Part shown: positions 49,401 through 60,433 of the stretch, one piece after another
Layout of the letters: each line of letters starts with the position of its first letter
Numbering within the stretch: position 1 is the stretch's first letter
NCBI GenBank assembly: GCA_034687125.1
Contig: JAQGBZ010000049.1
Location: 186,001 to 250,000, forward strand
Direction of reading: 5' to 3'
Source: Neelides folsomi
Taxonomy: Eukaryota; Arthropoda; Collembola; Neelipleona; Neelidae
DNA length: 64,000 nt
Position numbers and translations under genes: made by a program
The notes under the pieces: model-generated
What the model was told of the DNA's origin: nothing
Databases searched by the model: none
Seen by the model: only the letters and a program-made list of their open reading frames with translations

Positions 49401-52284
49401 AATGTATACCAATATTTACGAGTTACCTCACATTTCCTCACCCTGTATTGAATAACATAAGATTCATATTTGTCTCTTTTAGGGATTTTGGAATGCCGTG
49501 AAAAGTAAGGCCCTTTTCACCTCGAATCCAATTCTTAAAGAGTCCTTGAGGAGTGACGAATGAGACCTAACAGTCTCGCCACCCTTTATATAATAATAAT
49601 TATAGAGGAAGAAAGTAGGATTTGGGGGTCCAATTGAAGTGGAACGAAACATTTACTCACTTCACGCCGCTCCCGATCCTCCTAGCTTCAGCACGATTCC
49701 AATTATTCTTTTTAATTGCTCAGAAAAGATTATGAAGCTCAAGAGGTTCAGGTTTTATTTAAAAGCTTTGCATTAGCCCTACACTGTTCTCCCATTTCCT
49801 TAAGACCAACGCCCTTGACACTTATTCATTCATCATAGCCCATGACGGACCTTGAATACTCTGCCAATTTAAATCCGACATCAAGACAAAAATTCGCTTT
49901 TCTAATATGACTTGTCTCCGGGAATTGGCTTACGTTTTCTTGCTCGGCTGTGATGGCAAAGATCGTGACAGATGTGAGGTGGCGTCTCCTCATGTGCCAT
50001 GTGAGGAAGTGGACTCATCATTCGCGGATCCTCTTGGGGCAGAACTTCAAGGATGTAAATCTCTGGTTCGGCCGAGAAGGGCGGGATGAAATTCTTCACT
50101 TTCAATTCAATCTCTTGTTTCGGCTTCAGCTGCAAGGGACCAAACAATTACATGGCTATTCATTTAGCTTTAACTTGCTTACGATAACTCCATTGACGGA
50201 AGTTGTTAGGTTGAGAGAGAAAGTTGGGAAATTCATACCAGGGGTATAATAACCTTCTAATTTCCCCGATAAACCTTAATCAAACACTCATTTCTTTTAC
50301 TATTAAACTCTACTAACCTATTTACTTTCCAAACATAGTGCATTAGTATAATCATATAAATACGTACCGAGATGTAATGGGGAAAAATATGAATTAAAGA
50401 TATTTACAGATACTGACTTTAACGTGAAAATTACATTATATTAACTAACTTTTATTCTGCTTAGGGTTTTATTGTAAATATAAAAATTAGCACATTAGAA
50501 TGTAAATCTTTTTATTGTAAATCAAACATAATAAAATATAATAATACTTTTTCCTATTGTTAGCTAATAAGTTTAGTTTTCTACACAATGCTGTACTGAC
50601 AGAAAGAATTGCATTGTTAGTTAGACCGATAAATAATATTCCTTACATCAAGATATTTACTAGTTTAGTAAGATTTATTGCAGTATAGAGTATGTTTGAA
50701 GCCTTAGTCTGGAAATATTAAGTATCATTCATTTGCATGAATTAATCAATACACTTTCTAGAGTAGAGGAAATGAATGAAATATTTCATGAGTGAGAGTG
50801 GGAGAAAATGAGATTGCAATTATGAAACTGAGGAAGTCTGACCTTAAATCACCAACATGTAATGACAACTAATTAATAAACCCTATTAAACCATAACCTA
50901 TAACCTATTTACATTAATTAAATATTCGTTTTTTACTCATTAATTCATTAATCATTTGTTTGATTAATAATTCGATTTCATAAATAATACTTAAAATGAA
51001 AATACTATACACAACAAATTCAGATTTAAAAAATGCTATCCTATAATATAATATTATCCTATAAGATTTTAAGAATACGTGAATATTGATCTAGTGATCA
51101 CTAAAATATGTCCTTAAAATAAAATCGTTAAAAATCTTTAATACTTGTGAAAGATTTTTATCATTGTTGCACGAATGAAACTACCTAACTATGTACCGAC
51201 TAAAATTGAGTCTACCTGTATATAAAAAATATTTAAAAGATATTACGGATATAGGTAATGTAAAATTCTAAAATAATGTAAAATGTAATGTAAATATAAA
51301 ATACTGTAATGTAAAATACTGTGCATTCATAATCATACAGAAAAGTCTATTTTGCCAACTTCGGTTGACTTTTATTAATATTTGTCAATTGTGTAGGTAT
51401 ATTAAAATGGACAAAAATGTACTTTGCTTGTTTGTAATCATAAATATGATTTTATATTATTTACATTAAAATTCATTGATTAACTATGGACATGATATAA
51501 ATATAAAACTTACCTGAATAAAGATGTTACCAACTCCTCTGACGTAGATGAAATCTCTCGGAATGAGATCAGGACCGAGTTGGAGTTGCAATTCTCGTCG
51601 CAGATTGTGAATGCTTAGCTGAGGGAGAACCCTGATCAAGTCATAACCACTTATTAGAATACTTGACGTCAGGAGAACAATTGTACTTTCAGGGAATTCA
51701 TCATTATTTCTTACAATCATCAACACATCATCTTTGGATTTACATACACGAATAAAAGAGTGCTAAATATGTTGAGTTATCAGATTCAGTACCCAGAACA
51801 AGTGCATTGCACCCAATGATTCATATTATTATACTGGTTGAAATTAAATAATAAAATAAAAATTATTAAACATTTTACCTAACAAATCCAAGTGAAATGC
51901 CTTCTTCGACAATGTTGTGTCTGTAAAGGCGTCTTGACAGGACCCATTTTTCTCTTGGGACGACGTAGATTTGGACGTCGACCAACTGAAATAACAAAAT
52001 TAACATTATTATTTTATACTTACTTTAATATAGACACTTTAAAACCATTTTTTAAATTAAACATATAAGATAATTTGAAATGATTAAATATTCAATAAAG
52101 TTTCAAGAGATATTATTTGGCAATTCAAAATCGTTTTACTTCATTAAATAGCATCATTTAGAATACACATAAAAACCATTCAAGAACGTTTCTGTTAAAA
52201 AGTTAACGCTGTTTCTCATTTAAATTACATTTAACTACCTACGTACCAATATATTGGCTAAAATAATAAAAATTAACTCACCAT
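46461..52284 (-). CDS. SPATA1: SPATA1-like protein (spermatogenesis-associated 1)
   Basis: Homologue of SPATA1, a protein of unknown biochemical role expressed in vertebrate testis. The exon chain is 52282-52284 (ATG only), 51879-51985, 51514-51631, 49912-50129, 48663-49114, 47526-48502, 47133-47266, 46899-47069, 46715-46813, 46461-46607. The N-terminal part matches the family's first domain (LVDVQIYVVP, GFVRVLPQLSIHNLRREL, KQEIELKVKNFIPPF, PEIYILEVLP). The C-terminal part matches the family's coiled-coil domain (RHEFWHKKYIEEATLTRPLE, VHRRLLAHLEGRD, ARLQHEIKELQQKV, LRSDLAHKKV). The middle ~480 residues are charged and low-complexity. The join between 49912-50129 and 48663-49114 is the weakest: a GTCATA donor keeps the frame, while a better-looking GTAAGC donor at 49933 does not. 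Alternatively, translation of a shorter isoform could start at 49147 or 49114. Confidence 0.78.
49322..49855 (+). CDS. Putative nested antisense Cys-rich microprotein, four exons
   Basis: Inside the SPATA1 intron 49115-49911, on the opposite strand, four short segments join in phase: 49322-49388, 49483-49504, 49724-49751, 49805-49855. They give 55 residues from ATG to TGA. Each intron has GT-AG ends, and three acceptors have long pyrimidine tracts (ATTTGTCTCTTTTAG, CTTTTTAATTGCTCAG, TCTCCCATTTCCTTAAG). The last intron would be 53 bases; HUWE1 here has one of 43. The peptide begins MAEMNCPQFFCPNC and has six Cys, with a CPxC-type pair, and ends SFIIAHDGP. I do not recognise the family. It could be a chance assembly. 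Confidence 0.35.
50130..51513 (-). other. 1.4-kb AT-rich intron of SPATA1
   Basis: No open frame, long repeat or RNA gene seen. It separates the exon ending GNIFIQ from the one starting LKPKQEIE. Confidence 0.55.
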
Positions 52285-54811
52285 TTTGAATTTGGAAAGA
52301 AGAAAGTTTTAAGTTTATTTTTTCCACTTAATTTCAGTTTTATTCCACTTTAAGGGGAATGTCGGAGACTCGGGGGATGAAGAACTGCAAGAACGGATGT
52401 CTTGACCCTTCGGGAAGATGTGAGAAAGAAGTGAGAGGAGGAAGAGTGATTTTCCCGAGATTCCTGACCCGGACACCGTGGAGGGAGGAATGGTGTTGTT
52501 GTGTGTGTGTTGTGACCAGGGCCCTCATTAGGAACCGACGTGGACAAAGAGTCTGGGCGGAAGATGAAGGAGCCCAACAGACCTCGCTTGCGCCAACAGA
52601 GAGAAACCCGAGTTCAGACCTTTTCGTGCTCACAAATTCACACAAATTTTCCTTTCATCATTGGAATCCTAAACAGATCCCAAGCTCGTGACCTACTCGA
52701 TGTGACCTATATTTTCACACGCTTATCTCAAACTAAATCTACTTTCTTCTAATTCATATATAAATAACTTAAATAACCATACATGTATGTTTCTCCTCTT
52801 TCAACCTTTTTCTTCACGTTTATATTATGTAGTATATGATTATATTTCATGGGCGGCATTGGTTCTAAAAAAGATTGGCCTAAATGAGAATTAAGGGGTT
52901 CATCCGGCATCAATTTCAAGCCCCTCTTTTAATCCCCCAATTTCGCATCTCGATTCTCACGCTCGACCACTTTCTCCGCACTTTCATTTGGGAAGAATTT
53001 AAACGATTCGAGAATGTTTCTCATTACATGTCAGCATCTGTAGATAATTAAACTCAATGATTATTAATACGGTAGTTATGTTTAGGTATTTGTTAAGCAA
53101 ACGTTACTAACTATTATACACATGCATGGAAAAATATAATAATACCTCATTCATTCTTGTTTACATAATACCATTAAATGGAAAATAAGTAAAGTATAGT
53201 TTTCGTATATCTCTCATTCATTTCTCATTAAACTTGTTACTTCATACATAATAAGAATAATAACCCATTTGTGACCTCTTTAATGCATTTTGAATCCATA
53301 GGCTATTAGAGATTTTATTGTTCCAGCCCAAGTGCTTATTTGTCTTGATGATGAATGTCTCGTGCATTTTTCCAAAGGAAATTGAGAACCCAAATAGAAA
53401 GAATGGAGACAGGATGGAAGTAAAAATTGTTGTGCACGCTGGAAAATATCCCCAACATGAGAATCGTGAAAAGATCCATGGAGAGCAAATGATGGGTTTT
53501 GAAGCCCAGCGTCCTTCGAACCAGACCTGTGTGTGGAGGAAGAATAAGAAGCGGAAGTGAGTTGTCAAACCCTTGTTATTGATCCTTTCGACCTGAAGAA
53601 TCGAGGCCAAGAGGCCTTAATAAAGGACCTTGGGGAAAATCTTAATCTCCACGCAATTCTCTCATTCAGTCCACTCGGAATGGCCGACCTCTCTTCTCGA
53701 CTTGGACAAATGATTCGGGCTGATTGGGACTCGTGCATTCAATAAGGGAATGGAAAATGGTCCTCAGGCCTCCCTATAACTCACAAACTCCCCCGTAATT
53801 TTTAACCCGAGAGTAAAGTGTGTAAGAACGAAAGTATGTTTTTAAAAATCTACATGGTCACAAAATATTAAATAATCATAAATGATGAAAAAAATGTAAG
53901 ATCAGAGTTAAGTATAAAAAGGGAACGAAATGTATTCAAATAACAAATTGAATTTTCACTTTTGAAAGTTAAAAACGTATATATATATATATACGTATAT
54001 TAGGTGTTAAATGCAAATTTGCTAACTAAATGTACATTGTTTGGATTTAGATTTAATAGTTAGATGATATGTGAAAATAAATTCAAAAATTTTGTGAAAG
54101 TTTAATTTACGTTTATATATTTATTAGGTGTATATATTAAAATTAAATATACTTTATTATATTTTACAAAGTAGTCTTATGTTAATTATTGATAAAAGTA
54201 CTAGGTTATTGCCAAATAATAGTTGTTTTGATAATTTACTATTAATTAATAATAGGTACTTTGAAAACCAACAAAAAATCATAGCTATTACCGATTATAC
54301 CTTTATGTAAAACTATTCATTATTATTATAAAACTAATTACACAAATTCGATATAATTTATAATAACATTAGGTGTATTTCAAGATATGAATGTTTATTC
54401 AATAGCAAATATGTCAAGTCTCACATATTCATTTCATCTGTCATATTTAGAATGAAATAGCCAAGTAGAAATTAAATAATCATATCAATTTTACTAATAT
54501 GTAAGGTACACTTAATTACTGAACCTACCTAGGAATATTTAAACTGAAGAGGAATTGTGCAACTTTTATGGGAGGAGCTTGTAACTGGTAGTTCGGTGAA
54601 TAAAATAAAAACTAAAAATACAATATTAAATAATATATTAAATAATTACTCCATGTATCATAAAATTACAGATGTTTAAATTGATTTTTTGGTAATAAAC
54701 TTGTTCGTGGAATGTAGTATTTACAAATAATAAGTTTGGCTAAAATTAACAGTATTAAGTTGGATAAATTAAATAGCTTTGACATGACGATTGCTTAACT
54801 TTCCTTGACCT
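52285..54811. other. Intergenic region between SPATA1 and alpha-catenin
   Basis: 2.5 kb containing the SPATA1 promoter side and the alpha-catenin 3' side. 52340-52700 is GC-richer and open on both strands; it probably covers the SPATA1 promoter or leader. 53242-53745 is a second GC-richer island with open frames (listed separately). A perfect palindrome of alternating AT flanked by ACGT lies near 53975-53996. The rest is AT-rich. Confidence 0.45.
53318..53745 (+). CDS. Unrecognised coding-like island
   Basis: A GC-richer block with two adjacent + strand frames. The first follows a strong acceptor (TTTTATTGTTCCAG before 53328) and ends at a GTGAGT donor near 53556; it reads ..KIVVHAGKYPQHENREK... 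The second, in another frame, runs from about 53550 to a TAA near 53745 and reads ..LVIDPFDLKNRGQEALIKDL.. to MIRADWDSCIQ. The compositions look protein-like, but the two parts do not join in frame with the sites I can see. The opposite strand is also open (53242-53610). It could be a decayed gene or retained exons. No family recognised. Confidence 0.25.
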
Positions 54812-57800
54812 TCAGACGGCTTCTGCTGGACTCTGGAATTCGCTTAAAGCCTGGATCGGATTTTGAGGCTTCTTCTGAGATCCTCGCCGTACTTTTGCTC
54901 GAACTTCTTCAGGTTTTTCCCGACGAACCAAAGGTTTCTTCTCAGGTGCCTTCATCTTCCAGACGACGATTGGAAGCTAGAAAGAAAGGAAATCAAAATT
55001 ACTTACAGCTCTTTTTCAAAATAAACAAAAATCCACATTAATTAACTCGATTAAATTAATTACAAATTACTACTTGTATTAATGACGAACATTAAGGTTG
55101 GTGATATGGGAAAATACATGTTAGCGTAAATGCTTTAAAGGCCTATGAAGTAAGTTAACATTGCAAAGTATTCATCGAGGAAGAATTTTAAATTGCGTGA
55201 TAGTATTAACAATATTATAGTTAATAAATTAATTACCAACCCACTCTGCTCAATATGTACATTGAAAGAATTAAAGAATAGCATAATTAGAGGTTTTAAT
55301 GAAGCCTCTGTCAGATGATTATTAGAATTTCCATATTGTGATGAGATGGAGTTAAATGAAGCGGAAGAAATTGTATGGAAGAGTACCAGGTTGACACCGT
55401 ATAAAATGGAGAATGATGTAGTGATAGGGAAATAGAAGCAGGATGGATCAACCCTGTCAAACCCTGATTCTGAAACTTCCTATTTTCGCTGAAATAGAAA
55501 CCAAGTCACGCGAAGAGGATTTGTCCCAAGAAAAAGCAAATCATGAAATTGGAATAGAAGCCCAGAAATATTTTTGCTCCTTTTCAAACCTTTGAAATGT
55601 CAACGATATTTAAAAGACAAAAACTTACTGAAACCGTTCCTTGTCTTGGATATTTCGTAGATGCTACGTAGGACGCCTTGACTGTGAGAACAACAGCGTT
55701 CATCAAATTCTTTGCCGCTTGGATCAAAGATGTGGCCGAGTCCAACTAAAATGAAATTTTGTTAAATGAAAATTGTAAATCCAGCTCATGATGGTAATTA
55801 CCTAATTACAATTACACATAAATTATCAATATGAATTCCATTTAACTTACGCCAGAAACGATGAGTTCTCCGCTAATGTTCTGCACGTCGGCTTTAACTT
55901 TAGATGTGATATTTAGCTGATGACAGTAAAGTGCAATTCGTTGAAGATAGGCAAGAAGGTCCTTTTTAGTTGAGGACTCTGGGCATTGGTCTGCAATTTG
56001 TCTCGCAAGTTTGTCCAGCTTTGTTCCAGCCTCGGAAATCTTCTTTGCAGCATTGATAACATCCATAGTAGTTTTCAACGGCCCTCGACCACTTTAATAA
56101 AGGAAAATGAAAATATGTAAGTTATTTAAAAAAACACTTCAAATACATTTATTCATTCATTCATTAAAATTCTTCATATATTCATAATGTGATAAAAGCT
56201 AATTGTAATTCAGTAACTTACCGAGTGAAGTCCGTCATTTCCATCATGATCATGCACATGTGTTTAGCCAATACAATGATGTCATTCCCTGTGTCGTCCC
56301 ACTTAGCCACTTCTCGGTCAAACTTCAATTTTTCTGTTCTAAAGCTCTCGACTTGTTGGGCAATTCGCTGCTTGTCTTCTTCCGTCATTTTACGCATGGC
56401 TTCCTAAGGGTTCAAATTATTAAGGATTAGAATATATTTCAATAATTATCAACGTGTTCAAAATTATAAAATAAGTTAAAATTGTCAACATACTCTTGCA
56501 GTGGTGATTCCACTAATGTCAGGATATTCATCGACCATGTGATCTCCAGTATGTGCACTCGCTGTAGACAAAATAATACATCAGTTAAAACCAAATATTT
56601 TTTGATTCTAATACGTTAATAAAATTATGATATGAAAATATTACATTTGCTCCTTGTTTCGGTGTAATGTTCATCAAACTCAACATCTTCAGGATCCAAT
56701 TCATCATCCGCCTTAATAATTAATAAATTTAAATTAAGTATTTAATAATTAAATCGATAAAGCAAATAGAGTTGTATGTTTTACTCGGTTCATGAGAACA
56801 GCCCGGCGGATCTCTCTGACGCCATCATAAACCAAACGAGACGCATCAATGAATTCATTCTCATCAACATCTTTTGAAGGATTTGACGAAAGAGCTTCAA
56901 CAGCCACTTCCACTCTCTGAGCAAAGTTGGGCATAACTGAAATTGAAAAATAATATAATTAATTCCTATTCGTCCTTTACATATATATCAGGTTTCCCCT
57001 TTTTAATATTAAACAAATACAGTCCAACATTCCTTATCAATCTTTCTTCCTACCTTGGTCTCTTAAAACTTTGACTGCTTCAAGAACTCTTTCGGTATAA
57101 ATTCCTGGCTCGTAGTTGCTCATTTCAGATGTAACAACATTAGCCACTCGGGATGCTCTGCCTCGAATGGCTCCAGCCGTCCTGTCAAGTGAATCCGCAT
57201 CTCCTTCTTGTAATGCCAACACGCATTTGTTCACATCCTCCAAAATGTGATTCTCTGTAGTTCAACAAGATAAATATAAATAAACATCGCAGAATCCCAC
57301 AAAAATTGTTATTTAATTTAAATCCCTTCTCGTTCTTACCAGACACAGCCAGAAAATCGTCGATAGTTGTGATGTCATCAACTGCCTCAGTGAGGATTCG
57401 TACTTGCATTTCCCAGGCTCCTCGGAACACTTCCATGTTATCAAGAGCAACCTAAAATATTAATTTTGAATTAGCAATGTTTATCTTTTATAGAACAATA
57501 AAAGGTTAATAATTCCAGTTCCAATTCCTACAAACTACAAAGCCTTTTGAATGATTTCCAGACAAACTAAGAATTAGACAAACTAATTTCTCTAGAGGAT
57601 TTACAATTAGGCAATTAGTTTGAATCTTTTATAATGATTTGATCTTACTTTGGATTTCGGTCTAGCGGCGAGAACTCGAGCAGCATTAATAACTTGTGGG
57701 CATAGGTTTTCAATTTGTGAAGCAGCGTAGCGAACCATTTTTACACCGTCTTCATTTCCAGACATACTGCAAGCCAAATTGGCCACCTTAAAGAAACAAA

Positions 57801-60109
57801 AGTTAAGTTAAAGGTGTCTCTTATTATTTAAAATTTAGATTGAACCATTAATGTGAATATTCACCTCAACGAGTTTGTTTGCATGCTCAGTGAAGACTTG
57901 GGCGTAATCTTCAACCTCTTTTTCATTCCCAGCCTTTGCTGCTTCGATGAGAACCAACAGAGGAACGCTCGTTTCCAAAAAGCTGAGGAAAAACATTTTA
58001 ATAGTCTTAATCATGCTCATTAAATAAACAATTGATTTATTATCTAACTACCTATCGGAGACGTGATCGACGACTGCTTTCCTCAGTTGTCTTCTCAAGT
58101 CTCTTGTCTTCCGACACATATGCTCGATGGCTCTTTCCAAGCTCTCGCTTCGGTCTTTCTTCCCAATCTAGATCGATCACAAGAAACAGTTAAATATGTA
58201 AAAAAAATCGAAATTAAATTGTGAAATGGGGGAAAGAACTCAAAACTTACATTCGCCATATATTCCGAGAGAAGGTCTTGTAGAGCTTGACGAACAGCAT
58301 TACATTCAGCAACAATCCGCTCTCGCCTCTCATCTCTCGTGCACGATGAATCGGCCATCAAAGCTGCTCCGCTGATAATCGACTCAAGACGCTCTTCGAG
58401 TGATGGTCGTGTTCGCACTTCATTGTAGGCTAAAGGCTCCATCACGATACGTTCCTGTTTGGTCACGTAAGTATTAACAAAGGCAAGTGTTGATCAAGGC
58501 CAGTCCAATTGTTTCTGCCATCAAACCACTAATGCCAATGACTAATCTGATCTGGCCAGACTGGCCAGGTCAGGTTAATCTCAGTTGAAGTTTAATCTCT
58601 AATGCTAAACTGATCACTGCGCGCGCTTCCTGAATGTTGGCTTGGGGTGTGGTGATAGAATCTAACGGAGAAACTTAGCACTAACTGAACATGAGGCCAC
58701 GACCACGTTTTCTAATAAAATGGCAATGATTATCGTATAGTATGTCAAAGTCTCATTCACCGTAATACCATCACAATTTGCATCAAATTATTATTTATTA
58801 TTTAACATCATGCCTACAATTAAACTGAAGACCAGTCCAATACCAATAGTAATGGCTTAATGGTATCCCAATTAACTAACCAATATTGACTAATTATTAG
58901 TTAACTAAAAGGAATAAAGTATTTTATTACGTCAAAGTCGTCAAGCGCTGCAGCGAGTTCTCCTGGACCATCATAAGGATGTCCACCAACGCCGGCTCTT
59001 CCTTGAGCCACGTCTGAAATTGTGTTCACGGCTTCACAGACTTGGCGAAACACGAAATCTCTATTGGCTTTTGCTGCGGCCAACTCTGGATGGCGGACGT
59101 AAACTTTTGAAGCGGTGAGAAGCATTGTTGAATGTTTCTTCAGAAGAGCTCTCGCAGCTGCCAAATCATCCCGAAGTTGAGGGTCTTTCAATTCTTGCTG
59201 ACGTTTAGCTGCAGCGTGCATCAGCTCTGAAGCGTTAACTTCAAATGCACGAATGCTATCCATTAATTCCCCTTGACTTGAAGCATTCTTTAGTTTCTCC
59301 AAATCATCCTCAACCTATTGATAAAATTATTTTATGTTAACTTCAACCAGTAATTGTAAGTTTTAAAATATTGATTGAAATTGGGAATTGATGAAATCTT
59401 GACTTACAACTCTCAGTGATTTAAGAAGCAAGTGAACGTCGACCATATCTGCAAGAATTAGGAGCCTTGTGACGGCTGAGAGCAAATTCCTTGCTGCTCG
59501 AACCATATTTCCCCTCTTGAGAGAAGAACAAGGATCATCGGCAAATTCCCTAGCTGCGGAACTCATCGCTTCGCCTAAATTATAACAACTTTTGAAATTA
59601 ATAAATATTTAAACAAATAAATAGAATAAATTTGTTTAATCAAGTAGGAATTGAAATGGAGAAATTACCAGTTTTCCGAACTTCATCCACAGCTGCCAAC
59701 ATTTCCTGCTTAATGTCTGGATTCTCATGGGCGATTTGTTCGCCTCTCTCGATAAAGTTCTCCGTCGCTTTTTCCACTGCTGCGACCAAGACATGAGCCC
59801 TCTTTGATCTTCCCTTCTTCTTCTTTGATGGCCCTTTGGTATTCACCAAAGTCGTGACCTTTTCCAAACGTCAAATCATTTTAAAAATAATAATACAATT
59901 TATTAACAACGACGACATTTAGCCAATGTGCCATAAAAATGACTAGCAATTGCGACACTTGTGTGGAAAAAATCCAAAATGTGACATTTAAATACCTGCA
60001 TAACCAAAGGTTCGAGCGTAAGCTCGACCGAACGTGTTCGAATCTCAAGATTTTTCGGGTCCCATTTTAATGTTATTTGTCCTGTTTCTGAATCAGCTCC
60101 GAGAGCCAT
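54812..60109 (-). CDS. CTNNA: Alpha-catenin (isoform from the proximal first exon)
   Basis: Actin-binding adaptor of the cadherin/beta-catenin complex at adherens junctions. Seventeen exons join in phase: 59996-60109, 59669-59858, 59408-59574, 58931-59314, 58251-58454, 58052-58167, 57865-57982, 57649-57786, 57340-57451, 57054-57254, 56785-56936, 56645-56711, 56494-56561, 56222-56403, 55851-56091, 55629-55745, 54812-54976. They give 911 residues (human 906). Landmarks are QITLKWDPKNLEIRT, the beta-catenin-binding and dimerisation part (AREFADDPCSSLKRGNMVRA), RPSLEERLESIISGAALMAD, the vinculin-homology M region, NEFIDASRLVYDG, an acidic linker (ADDELDPEDVEFDE), KWDDTGNDIIVLAKHMCMIM, DLLAYLQRIALYCHQLN, and the C-terminal actin-binding end KMKAPEKKPLVRREKPEE and QALSEF. 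The first exon starts MALGADSETGQ. An alternative first exon lies at 60329-60433. Confidence 0.97.
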
Positions 60110-60328
60110 GGCTTAATTTCTTACTTGTGTGTGTACAAAATATTCGCTAAGCAAACAAAAAACAAATCTCAAAAGTGGCCCAACATGCTTTAAACAAAAA
60201 ATGTGCACAAAATAATAATATATAAAAATACCCAAAATAAATAAAATTGTGGAAGCGGATGCAAGGCTTAAAACTCTCCCTCACTGAAAATTTAAAAAAA
60301 TGGAATTAGTCACTGGTTAGTAAAATAC

Positions 60329-60433
60329 CTGAATGACGAGGGGTTCGAGCGTCTTCTCGACCGACATTGTTCGAATTTCCAAATTCTTTGGATCCCATTT
60401 CAATGTAATTTGACCGTAGTGATCGAGAGTCAT
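60329..60433 (-). CDS. CTNNA: Alternative first coding exon of alpha-catenin
   Basis: A second copy of the N-terminal coding exon lies 220 bases upstream of the first. It encodes 35 residues, MTLDHYGQITLKWDPKNL then EIRTMSVEKTLEPLVIQ, against 38 in the proximal copy. Like that copy it ends CAG|GTATTT in phase 0, so either can splice to the exon at 59669-59858. The nearest acceptor before it (60486-60487, TTCTTTGTAG) puts a 52-base 5' UTR segment in the same exon and implies a further upstream non-coding exon. Joining both copies in one mRNA from the acceptor-like site at 60147 would read into a stop before the second ATG, so they look mutually exclusive. Silent sites differ widely, so the duplication is old. 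Confidence 0.85.

Noticed and set aside
51632-51720. Extension of the SPATA1 exon 51514-51631 using the earlier acceptor (NNDEFPESTIVLL..)
   Set aside because: It keeps the frame, but the family reads GFxRVxPQL continuously, which is restored by the acceptor at 51632-51633 (TTGATCAG).
52340-52691. 100-110-residue frames on both strands
   Set aside because: Openness on both strands with Cys/Arg-rich, unnatural composition is better explained by a GC-richer promoter or leader of SPATA1.
54000-54800. Several 60-residue frames
   Set aside because: Expected by chance in AT-rich DNA; Ile/Asn/Tyr-rich with no splice or family support.
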